This document shows, piece after piece, positions 1 to 5,012 of a DNA stretch of 5,012 bases (positions within the stretch are counted from its first letter, which is position 1; the number at the start of each line of letters is the position of its first letter). A program made the translations under genes and the position numbers. This DNA comes from Anaerolineae bacterium (lineage in GTDB: Bacteria > Chloroflexota > Anaerolineae > Anaerolineales > UBA4823): positions 1 through 5,012 of the forward strand of contig JAUXFR010000128.1 of the NCBI GenBank assembly GCA_030622805.1, in the 5' to 3' direction. The notes under the pieces are model-generated. The model saw only the letters and a list, made by a program, of their open reading frames with translations. It searched no databases and had not been told where the DNA came from.

Positions 1-198
1 GTCCGAGCGAGTGTTGATCAGCGAGTCATCGCGCTTGCGCGCCTGCCCGAATAGAGACCAGGTGATTGCGTCCAGCAGTGATGATTTCCCTGCTCCATTT
101 GCCCCAGCAATGCAGGCGAGATCGAAAGGGGTGAAATCCAGTTCGACGGGGTCCTGGTACGAAAGAAAGCCGGAGATCGAGAGATGGATTGGGATCAT
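1..198 (-). CDS. sbcC: SbcC/Rad50-type exonuclease subunit, N-terminal fragment
   Basis: The first 66 codons of a gene that runs off the left edge. The protein begins MIPIHLSISGFLSY, the usual first beta strands of SbcC/Rad50 ATPases, and has a Walker A motif GANGAGKSS at residues 32-40, followed by LLDAITWSLFGQA, the family's post-Walker helix. In known members, SbcC is the ABC/SMC-like ATPase that works with the nuclease SbcD to open hairpins and process DNA ends. The coiled coil, zinc hook and Walker B would lie outside the window. The ATG at 196-198 is chosen because the family normally starts two or three residues before this hydrophobic strand. No Shine-Dalgarno sequence precedes it; its leader is made of heptamer repeats. 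No sbcD lies directly upstream, where E. coli has it. RecF and other SMC-like ATPases share the Walker A, but the GFLSY and LFGQARKRDD context favours SbcC. Confidence 0.88.
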   Translation of the reverse strand, partial: MIPIHLSISGFLSYQDPVELDFTPFDLACIAGANGAGKSSLLDAITWSLFGQARKRDDSLINTRSD

Positions 199-207
199 GG
201 GTAGAGT

Positions 208-235
208 GATTAGGGATTAGTCAATTAGGGATTAG
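208..235. repeat. Heptamer repeat, GATTAGG type
   Basis: GATTAGG followed by GATTAG occupies 208-220 with a period of 7. The 12-mer ATTAGGGATTAG occurs at 209-220 and again at 224-235, a spacing of 15 (two heptamers plus one base), so the array has slipped phase once. It ends about 10 bp before the sbcC start codon and so forms most of that gene's immediate leader. Confidence 0.75.
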
Positions 236-306
236 GTGATTGGGTGGGAAAAGAAAGGGTTTGTACACGGGTTTCTAAGATTCGCACAGATTATTATTCG
301 CTGACT

Positions 307-341
307 GCAACTGACAACTGACAACCGTTAACTGTTAACTG
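307..341. repeat. Heptamer array, consensus NNAACTG, five units
   Basis: There are five contiguous 7-bp units in perfect register: GCAACTG and ACAACTG, then ACAACCG, then TTAACTG twice. The last five bases are conserved except for one T-to-C change in the third unit, and the first two bases switch from CA-type to TT. The TTAACTG units create two GTTAAC palindromes. The gradual change along the array suggests unit-by-unit duplication and drift. Confidence 0.85.
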
Positions 342-357
342 ATATCGTGATTGGGTA

Positions 358-363
358 ATTATA
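358..363 (-). promoter_or_regulatory. Candidate -10 box upstream of sbcC
   Basis: The minus strand reads TATAAT, an exact consensus sigma-70 -10 hexamer, about 160 bp before the sbcC start codon. Hexamers 16 to 18 bp upstream (around 380-387) are C-rich and do not resemble TTGACA, so the -35 element is poor or absent. If used, the leader would run through the 307-341 and 208-235 arrays. It could also be a chance match in AT-rich DNA. Confidence 0.3.
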
Positions 364-402
364 TCGCAGGTAGAGGAGCTTGGGAGAGGGGGAGGAAAAA
401 TT

Positions 403-430
403 GTGAATAGTTAATTGTTAATTGTGAACC
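403..430. repeat. Heptamer array, GTTAATT type, four units
   Basis: Two exact GTTAATT units (410-423) are flanked in register by GTGAATA (403-409) and GTGAACC (424-430). In another register the core unit is TTAATTG, one base from the TTAACTG unit of the array at 307-341. The array lies just downstream of the 428-residue glycosyltransferase gene and supplies the TAA at 411-413 that would end an in-frame extension of that gene. Confidence 0.75.
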
Positions 431-479
431 CCCACTCAACATCTTCGCAGCTCTTGAGAATGTCCATCTCCTCATCGGA
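411..479 (-). other. In-frame extension after the glycosyltransferase stop codon
   Basis: After the TGA of the 428-residue gene the same frame stays open for 22 codons to a TAA at 411-413. The part before the repeat array reads SDEEMDILKSCEDVEWG, which is acidic and protein-like. The last residues are encoded by the heptamer array. It may be the remains of a longer C-terminus cut by a TGA mutation, or a chance open stretch. An internal ATG (465-467) has GAGGAG directly against it, which is too close for a normal ribosome binding site, so a separate small gene is unlikely. Confidence 0.3.
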
Positions 480-1766
480 TCAGTATCTTTCTGCGCCAAA
501 GGCGTTGTTCAGCAGCACCTGGAGTTTATTGTGCAGGACCGAATAGGAAAAATAATGCAGTGCGAGTTTATAGTTGTGGTTGCACATCTCTTCTGCCAGG
601 CTCGGGTTCAATAAGACTTCTCTGGTCTTAGCGACCGTCTCATCTGTTATGTAATTATCGAACTCGATCACCTGAAAGCCTTTTGGTCTGATATCAGTGG
701 CATAGATGGCGTAATTGTTCACTACGATGGGTTTGAGGAAGTACAGCGCTTCAAGGAAAGCATTGCCAAAACCCTCGACCATCGATGGATAGGTCACCAG
801 GTCAGCATGTGGGTACACATCCCACAGGCTGTATTTCTTACGACCATCCTCCGTGGTACCGCGCTTTTCGTCGAAGATATCAGAAGCGAACAGTGCCCTG
901 ACTCCCATTAAGTCAGCATACTCCCGCAAGCGTTTTTCGTAGGCATAGCCATCATCTCCTGCAGCATGTGATATCACCAGCCGGGCTTTCAATCCCAAAC
1001 GGCTGACGAGTTCGATAGCATGCTCAATTCCTTTACGCTGGACAATACGAGTTGGCTGTAGGATGAAGTATTCGTCGGGCTCAAGCCCGAGCGCCTCACG
1101 TATATCTGAAGAAAAATCGTCGGGGTCCGGGGCTGGTTTCTCAAATTCCATTACATTGGGGATGATGGTAGAGCTCACGCCAACACGACGTGCCAGTTGG
1201 TGGCTGGCAGAGGTGTTGATCACCACGTGTTGAATAGTCGGCAGATTCGGTGGAACAGCCATGGAAATGTAATCCTGAATCGAGTTGACCAGCAGGGCTT
1301 TGCGTTCCCAGGTGAAATCGTGATGGTGGGCAATCACGGGAATACGGCTCTCAGCGATCAGTTCGGTTAAGGCTACCGATAAGGGGATATTTTGCGGGAA
1401 CGAAAGCAGGTTTTGCGGGATCAGCAGGTCAAGGTCAAACTTCTGCATAAATTCCTCCAGGCATGCCCGGAAGAACACACGTTTCTCGTGCAACCAGCGG
1501 GTATCATCTGCTGTCCGTATATTTGAGACGAAAAATTGGAAATATCGTTCTCTGATTTCAGGGTGGAGGAAATGCGCTTCTGGCACAACCATAGAACGTC
1601 CCGCTGGGCGGTCCGATAGTCCAGAAAAATAATAACAGGTGTGCCCCATGCGCTCCAGCACCTCCGCCCATTTGGACGTTTCAAGCGAAACGCCATCTGT
1701 TCCTGCAAAGCGGAAGGAAATGAAACCGATGTTTAAGGATTCTCGTCGGGAGTTTTTATGCACCAT
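480..1766 (-). CDS. GT-B glycosyltransferase (GT4-like), DGVS/HDFxW family
   Basis: A 428-residue GT-B enzyme that should transfer a sugar from a nucleotide-sugar donor with retention; the donor and acceptor are unknown. The N-terminal acceptor domain has GTDGVSLE at residues 22-29 and HHHDFTWER at 147-155. A linker IIPNVMEFEKP (201-211) leads to the C-terminal donor domain, with PTRIVQRKG at 238-246 (R244 and K245 in the usual diphosphate-binding place) and E331-x7-E339 in EGFGNAFLEA. Its length is normal for GT4. It has no signal peptide or membrane helix, so it is cytosolic. It is a paralogue of the 587-residue enzyme two genes upstream. The ATG at 1764-1766 is preceded by a weak GAGAG about 7 bases away. 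From memory the motifs recall mannosylglucosylglycerate-type synthases, but this is a weak guess. The last gene of the glycosyltransferase run, it lies 132 bp after the second. Confidence 0.9.
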   Translation of the reverse strand: MVHKNSRRESLNIGFISFRFAGTDGVSLETSKWAEVLERMGHTCYYFSGLSDRPAGRSMVVPEAHFLHPEIRERYFQFFVSNIRTADDTRWLHEKRVFFRACLEEFMQKFDLDLLIPQNLLSFPQNIPLSVALTELIAESRIPVIAHHHDFTWERKALLVNSIQDYISMAVPPNLPTIQHVVINTSASHQLARRVGVSSTIIPNVMEFEKPAPDPDDFSSDIREALGLEPDEYFILQPTRIVQRKGIEHAIELVSRLGLKARLVISHAAGDDGYAYEKRLREYADLMGVRALFASDIFDEKRGTTEDGRKKYSLWDVYPHADLVTYPSMVEGFGNAFLEALYFLKPIVVNNYAIYATDIRPKGFQVIEFDNYITDETVAKTREVLLNPSLAEEMCNHNYKLALHYFSYSVLHNKLQVLLNNAFGAERY

Positions 1767-1898
1767 GATTTTCTCTCTATTACATTAAATCGTTTATGTT
1801 TTCTGCCAGCCTGCTGTTGATTGGATGGCTCCTGAAGTGTTGGGTCATAACGTTGAGACGAACACAAGATAGTGAATACGTGACCGATGAGCGATAGT
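1767..1898. other. 132-bp gap between second and third glycosyltransferase genes
   Basis: No gene, terminator hairpin or heptamer repeat is visible here. The best promoter-like pair on the minus strand is TCAACA and CATAAA, 16 bp apart with four of six matches each, which is too weak to call. Read-through from the upstream glycosyltransferase gene is the simpler explanation for expression of the third gene. Confidence 0.5.
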
Positions 1899-3029
1899 TT
1901 AAGGATCAGTGGATACTAACATCCTGAAGTAATCCAGGAAACGCTCGAATTGAGTCTCTTTGTCGAAACTCTCAGTCATAAGTTCACGGGCATTACCGCT
2001 CATACGCTTGTACGCAGTCGAATCCGCCCAGAGGGTGTAAATCGCATCGGCTAATTGATCGCTGTTCCCAGGATCCACCATGTATCCGGTTTCGCCATCA
2101 GTCACAACCTCCGGCACACCGCCCAAATTTGTGGAGACCACCGGTATTCCCATAGACATTGATTCTAGTAATACGTTGGGCAGCCCTTCCTTATAGAGAC
2201 TGGGCAATACTGTGACATCAATCCGTTCGAAAACGATGTCAGGCTGGCGGGTGAATGGATAGAAAGAGACATGGTTATCAATGCCCATACCGAGAACCAT
2301 CTCCATAAGTTTTTCTTCATCCGGTCCATCACCTACCAGCATCAAGTGAGCCTCAGGCAGCGGTCCACTGATCAACCTGGAAAGGGCTTCAAACAGGATT
2401 GGATGCCCTTTGCGATGCTCGAACGAGCCAACACTCCCCAGGATCGGCGCGGCATTTTCCGGGAGCGGGTAGCGTATGTGTGACTCAGCTCGTCCTTCAG
2501 TTGTTGGTGTGAAGCGACGCACATCCGTACCTTGATAGATCATGGCGATCTTTTCAGCACGTATTCTGTAGGTATTTATCAGATATTGTCGGGTGAATTC
2601 AGCAATGGTTATAACCGATGAGCGGATTGTACCGTCAGGGAGGTAATACTCACGCTTGTATTCTGGCACAATCGTGCCAGTCTTTGGTATCAGGTGCGTC
2701 TTTAATTCGCCCTGTTTGATGCAGCGAGCAGCGAAAACCGAACAATGGAATCCGTGTCTGGGCGGGTGGACGGTGCAGATAGCGACATCACAGTCGCGCA
2801 GAGCGGTCGTCCAGATCTTTTGGTGACGCTCATCTTCATTAACCACATCATCCCAGTCATAGGTCACAACTCGTACATTCGTACCGGCTAATTGGGCTGC
2901 CATCCAACTTCTCTCCGGAGCGAGTAAAGTGATCTCTTCCCCGTGATCCAGAAAATTTTTGGCCGCTTCTGTGACCCATATTTGGGTTCCTCCGTGGAGG
3001 GGAGTATCCTCAATAAAACAGATATGCAC
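1899..3029 (-). CDS. Glycosyltransferase family 4 protein
   Basis: A 376-residue retaining GT-B glycosyltransferase of typical GT4 length. The start MHICFIEDTPLHGGTQ contains the N-terminal glycine-rich GGTQ loop (13-16). The linker IYQGTDVRRF (164-173) leads to the donor domain, with GSFEHRKGH at 201-209 (R206 and K207 expected to bind the donor diphosphate), LVGDGPDE (231-238) and E281-x7-E289 in EGLPNVLLES, followed by MGIPVVSTNLGGVPEVV. This is the standard GT4 signature, as in enzymes that build cell-surface polysaccharides, glycolipids or small glycosides; the sugar cannot be read. It lacks the DGVS and HDFxW motifs of its two neighbours, so it probably adds a different sugar or linkage. 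The start is GTG (3027-3029), supported by a perfect AGGAGG five bases upstream and by good alignment of the first strand. There is no signal peptide. The upstream gene ends 74 bp away. Confidence 0.93.
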   Translation of the reverse strand: MHICFIEDTPLHGGTQIWVTEAAKNFLDHGEEITLLAPERSWMAAQLAGTNVRVVTYDWDDVVNEDERHQKIWTTALRDCDVAICTVHPPRHGFHCSVFAARCIKQGELKTHLIPKTGTIVPEYKREYYLPDGTIRSSVITIAEFTRQYLINTYRIRAEKIAMIYQGTDVRRFTPTTEGRAESHIRYPLPENAAPILGSVGSFEHRKGHPILFEALSRLISGPLPEAHLMLVGDGPDEEKLMEMVLGMGIDNHVSFYPFTRQPDIVFERIDVTVLPSLYKEGLPNVLLESMSMGIPVVSTNLGGVPEVVTDGETGYMVDPGNSDQLADAIYTLWADSTAYKRMSGNARELMTESFDKETQFERFLDYFRMLVSTDP

Positions 3030-3034
3030 TTGAT

Positions 3035-3040
3035 CCTCCT
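3035..3040 (-). promoter_or_regulatory. Shine-Dalgarno site deciding a GTG start
   Basis: AGGAGG on the minus strand, separated by ATCAA from the GTG of the 376-residue gene. It is the only consensus ribosome binding site among the four genes here. It suggests this middle gene is translated more efficiently than its neighbours. Confidence 0.85.
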
Positions 3041-3053
3041 ATTTCTGCAGCTG

Positions 3054-3085
3054 CTGCGGGGCTTCCATACACATGCTCGCCGCAG
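3054..3085 (-). other. Weak hairpin between first and second glycosyltransferase genes
   Basis: CTGCGG and CCGCAG (3054-3059 and 3080-3085) can form a six-pair stem with a 20-base loop. It lies between the stop of the 587-residue gene and the AGGAGG of the next gene. There is no T-run after it, so it is not a terminator. It could stabilise or separate the messages, or be chance. Confidence 0.25.
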
Positions 3086-3103
3086 GGGAACTGTCTGCAA
3101 TGG

Positions 3104-4867
3104 TTACTTGATTCTCCTCAGATGGTCCAGGAGCTCTCTAAATGTTTCCCTGAGTGCTGCGATGCGGTAGCGGGAACGGACTGCCTCTTTATTGTGTTGA
3201 TTTCGTTCCTGGTTCAATTCTGGATGGAGCAGCAAGTTCGTTACCTCATCCAGGGTGGATTCTGAGAAATCCCCCTCCGGGAACAGCGTATAGCGGATTT
3301 GTTGTTCCGACGATAAACCCTCACCAACAACATCAGCAAATGCCTCCTCTGGAGTATACCGGCTGCAAATGATGGGTACTCCGCAGGCGCTGGACTCAAT
3401 GATTGGCAGGCCGCGCCCCTCTGCCTCGCTGGGGAATACGATCACGGTCGCCATCCGGTAGATGTCTTCAATGGATAAGCGGCTGAAATTATTTGCCTGC
3501 AGCGAGAGGTGGTCTTCGTAGCCGACCGACAATGCCAGGAAGATCCTGTCTGAGATGGAAGCTGGTACAGATTGGATGACTTCAACGTATGCCTGCAGAA
3601 CTCGCTCATGATCCGCCTGATGTTCGATTGGCGTTGGACCAGTGATGTGTAACACTAATTGGACAGCCTCATTTTTCTCAAATGCATCCCGGAATTGCTG
3701 GTGTTGAAGGAGAGCCTTGATTAAATAAAGATCTCTTTCAATGCGTTTACGAGCCACAATGCGGGTAGCCTGAAGCATGTATATCAAGCCTTCTGTTGTG
3801 GGATCCAATGTTAGCCCCGCCCTTGCACCGAGGACGCGTGGCGTTTGATCCTTCATCCATGCACTCAAGCTTACAATATGTGCATCAATGGGAATGGGAT
3901 GTATGATTGACTCCCCTCCCGAAAGAATGTGACCCATGCGTAGACGGGCCAGTTTGACATCTTCTTGTGTATAACTCTCGAAGAATTCATTGCTGACGCA
4001 CGTGGAAAGTTCGAATACCTGATCCTCCGGGAAACCGTATTGATGGATCAGTATTCCCGATTGGATCCTGTTGATGTTTACCTGCAGCCACCTGCGACCG
4101 TTCCAGGGGTACATTGACTCGAACAAAGAGAAAAATGGCTCATTATCAACGTTGCGAAAGAAATGATCGCGTATCCCTGGTGGATCTCCGGGCTCCCTTT
4201 TGGATGCCGGTTTACCCCCATCCCAGTAGAAATCATGGTTAGAGTTGATAACGTAAATACCCATCGCCTCGGTTACGAAAATGAGGGCTAACGTCAGTGC
4301 CAGGTTCCCGGGATTGGAGGCAATGTTTATTGGGATGAGCAGGGAAATATCGTTATCTGCCAGGTAGCCGCCCAATTGCTCGGCAATCGAAACTGCTTGC
4401 CTGTAGATTTCAACAGCAAGTGTGTTGGATACGCTGCTGCCTTCAGGCATGTCGTTATAGAACAACGCTGCAAACCATTTGCCGTCATCCCACTTATCCC
4501 AACCGTTGATCCCCCGTATCCTGAACCGCTGCCAGTCACTCTCCAGCACAGAGTCCGCCTGGGAGTAAAAATCACCTCCAATAAAATGAATGGCACCAGA
4601 ACTCTGACCTTCGAACAGGGTTTCCAGGGACTGGGCGTATTTAGCAAACTCGATAGACACGCCGTCGATACCATAATCAAAAGTAATAAAAGCCGTGCCC
4701 CTGCTCGCGAGCTGGAGAAATTCGCCTTTCCCCATTGGAGAGGACAAAGGGACACTGTCTTTTATCCGTAGTAATATGCTGTTTATATCTTTCCAGTTGG
4801 ATGGAAAAGATGTACTGAGGGTATCGATCATTCCCCCGTACAACTCTTTTTTATTCGCTAAGGTCAT
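3104..4867 (-). CDS. Large GT-B glycosyltransferase, DGVS/HDFxW family
   Basis: A 587-residue GT-B enzyme, well above the usual 350-430 of GT4. The N-terminal domain has GIDGVSIE at 66-73 and NHDFYWDGG at 210-218. The donor domain has QATRIVARKRIE at 366-377 (R373 and K374 as likely diphosphate ligands) and E483-x7-E491 in EGRGLPIIES, followed by ACGVPII. The block from LLIP (176) to HDFYW (215) aligns without gaps to residues 114-153 of the 428-residue enzyme, 17 of 40 identical by eye. Compared with that paralogue it has about 44 extra N-terminal residues and about 67 more between HDF and RK, including a charged, proline-rich part near 217-245. The hydrophobic stretch at 189-207 fits a Rossmann core, not a membrane helix. 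Donor and acceptor are unknown. The ATG at 4865-4867 has no clear Shine-Dalgarno sequence; Met13 is a possible alternative start, also without good spacing. It is first in the run. Confidence 0.88.
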   Translation of the reverse strand: MTLANKKELYGGMIDTLSTSFPSNWKDINSILLRIKDSVPLSSPMGKGEFLQLASRGTAFITFDYGIDGVSIEFAKYAQSLETLFEGQSSGAIHFIGGDFYSQADSVLESDWQRFRIRGINGWDKWDDGKWFAALFYNDMPEGSSVSNTLAVEIYRQAVSIAEQLGGYLADNDISLLIPINIASNPGNLALTLALIFVTEAMGIYVINSNHDFYWDGGKPASKREPGDPPGIRDHFFRNVDNEPFFSLFESMYPWNGRRWLQVNINRIQSGILIHQYGFPEDQVFELSTCVSNEFFESYTQEDVKLARLRMGHILSGGESIIHPIPIDAHIVSLSAWMKDQTPRVLGARAGLTLDPTTEGLIYMLQATRIVARKRIERDLYLIKALLQHQQFRDAFEKNEAVQLVLHITGPTPIEHQADHERVLQAYVEVIQSVPASISDRIFLALSVGYEDHLSLQANNFSRLSIEDIYRMATVIVFPSEAEGRGLPIIESSACGVPIICSRYTPEEAFADVVGEGLSSEQQIRYTLFPEGDFSESTLDEVTNLLLHPELNQERNQHNKEAVRSRYRIAALRETFRELLDHLRRIK

Positions 4868-4880
4868 AGTTTCATATTTC

Positions 4881-4912
4881 GTATATTGGAGGTGGTGGTA
4901 TGCTTAATATAC
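4881..4912 (-). other. Inverted repeat in the leader of the 587-residue gene
   Basis: GTATATT and AATATAC (4881-4887 and 4906-4912) form a seven-pair stem with an 18-base loop. On the minus strand the loop holds CACCTCC, which matches the 16S rRNA anti-Shine-Dalgarno core. On the plus strand the same loop holds GGAGG followed seven bases later by an ATG. The stem is AT-rich and has no T-tract on either side. Confidence 0.4.
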
Positions 4913-4925
4913 ACGGAATGGCAAT

Positions 4926-4931
4926 ATTATA
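4926..4931 (-). promoter_or_regulatory. Candidate -10 box for the glycosyltransferase operon
   Basis: The minus strand reads TATAAT, an exact -10 consensus, about 58 bp upstream of the 587-residue gene's ATG. It implies a transcript start near 4918-4920 and a leader of roughly 50 bases. The expected -35 position, around 4948-4955, is C-rich (CCCTTC-like) and overlaps the edge of the G-rich array on the opposite strand. There is no extended -10 TGn. Confidence 0.45.
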
Positions 4932-4948
4932 CTTTGTTTTGCTGTGAG

Positions 4949-4997
4949 GAAGGGGTAGGGAGAAGGGGGTAGGGGGTAAGGGATAGGGGATAGGGGG
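4949..4997. repeat. G-rich heptamer array, TAGGGGR type, G-quadruplex candidate
   Basis: Seven contiguous 7-bp units run from 4949 in one register, with a consensus near TAGGGGR; examples are TAGGGGG (4970-4976), TAGGGGA (4984-4990) and TAGGGGG (4991-4997). The plus strand carries seven runs of three to five G separated by two to four bases (TA, AGAA, TA, TAA, ATA, ATA), which satisfies the usual G-quadruplex pattern more than once. The array lies directly upstream of the candidate promoter of the glycosyltransferase run, with the G-rich strand as the template strand of those genes. Confidence 0.85.
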
Positions 4998-5000
4998 AAG

Positions 5001-5012
5001 ATGAATAATGAA
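5001..5012. repeat. Possible start of another heptamer array at the window edge
   Basis: ATGAATA is followed by ATGAA, a period of 7 over the last 12 bases. It is too short to be sure, but it sits right after the G-rich array and uses the same unit length with an unrelated sequence, as seen in the 199-479 region. Confidence 0.3.

Larger units (their letters stand above)
199..479. other. Repeat-rich intergenic region between a glycosyltransferase and sbcC
   Basis: There is no full gene in these 281 bp. The region holds three different arrays of 7-bp units (208-235, 307-341, 403-430), a perfect TATAAT on the minus strand (358-363), a purine-rich stretch at 371-400 and a 10-bp direct repeat GTGATTGGGT at 236-245 and 347-356. 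I found no GC-rich stem with a T-tract that would serve as a terminator for the glycosyltransferase gene. The only stem in the right place, CTCAA/TTGAG at 435-439 and 454-458, is five pairs long with no T-run. Confidence 0.7.

Noticed and set aside
11..220. Plus-strand open frame of 69 codons
   Set aside because: It is the complement of the sbcC N-terminus, whose Walker A and family start motifs are clear, and it has no family features of its own.
208..235. Telomere-like TTAGGG repeat
   Set aside because: TTAGGG occurs, but the period is 7 (GATTAGG), the array is short, and it is internal to bacterial gene sequence.
208..430. CRISPR array
   Set aside because: The repeats are contiguous 7-bp units with no spacers, far below CRISPR repeat length, and no cas gene is present.
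435..458. Terminator after the 428-residue gene (CTCAA/TTGAG stem)
   Set aside because: The stem has only five pairs, three of them A-T or at the loop edge, and there is no T-run after it.
3030..3080. 11-codon minus-strand frame MCMEAPQQLQK ending at the AGGAGG site
   Set aside because: It could couple translation to the next gene, but it has no ribosome binding site and is too short to distinguish from chance.
2888..3100. Minus-strand 70-codon frame bridging the first and second glycosyltransferase genes
   Set aside because: It starts at a TTG, is rich in Arg, Cys and Ser as expected of an out-of-frame translation, and overlaps the well-supported GTG-started gene.
4327..4771. Long open frames on both strands inside the 587-residue gene (142 and 131 codons)
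   Set aside because: Both lie fully within a coding region supported by GT-B motifs on either side, and their translations show no domain-like pattern.
480..4867. Capsule or O-antigen gene cluster
   Set aside because: Three glycosyltransferases fit, but no flippase, polymerase, chain-length regulator or sugar-nucleotide gene is visible in the window, so the assignment would be unsupported.
1..5012. Insertion sequence or other mobile element
   Set aside because: No transposase, integrase, long terminal inverted repeats or target-site duplications were found; the heptamer arrays lack the structure of MITEs.

Overview
The window most likely comes from a mid-GC bacterium. My best guess is Chloroflexota, class Anaerolineae. 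This rests on remembered similarity of the SbcC N-terminus and on intergenic DNA rich in short G-rich and A/T-rich repeats; no marker gene in the window settles it. All supported genes lie on the minus strand, so transcription runs from high to low coordinates.

Layout in transcription order. At the right edge (4949-4997) a G-rich array of 7-bp units lies upstream of a candidate promoter, with a perfect TATAAT at 4926-4931. Three glycosyltransferase genes follow: a 587-residue GT-B enzyme (3104-4867), a 376-residue typical GT4 enzyme (1899-3029) and a 428-residue GT-B enzyme (480-1766). The gaps between them are 74 and 132 bp, with no convincing terminator, so they probably form one transcription unit. 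A 281-bp intergenic region (199-479) carries three more 7-bp repeat arrays and a TATAAT. After it the N-terminal 66 codons of an SbcC/Rad50-type ATPase run off the left edge.

How the genes fit together. The 587- and 428-residue enzymes are divergent paralogues. They share DGVS(I/L)E near the N-terminus, a 40-residue ungapped block ending in HDFxW (17 identities by eye), a TRIVxRK donor-site motif and the E-x7-E motif of retaining GT-B enzymes. The gene between them is an ordinary GT4 with no close resemblance to either. None has a signal peptide or a clear membrane segment, so all three should act in the cytoplasm or at the inner membrane face. The simplest reading is a short pathway adding sugars in sequence to one small acceptor, lipid or polysaccharide. 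Donors and acceptor cannot be read from the sequence. SbcC belongs to DNA repair and is probably only a neighbour.

The most unusual DNA is intergenic. At least four tandem arrays with different sequences all have a 7-bp period, and one is a strong G-quadruplex candidate directly upstream of the glycosyltransferase promoter. I do not see a defence system, CRISPR array, transposon or RNA gene.
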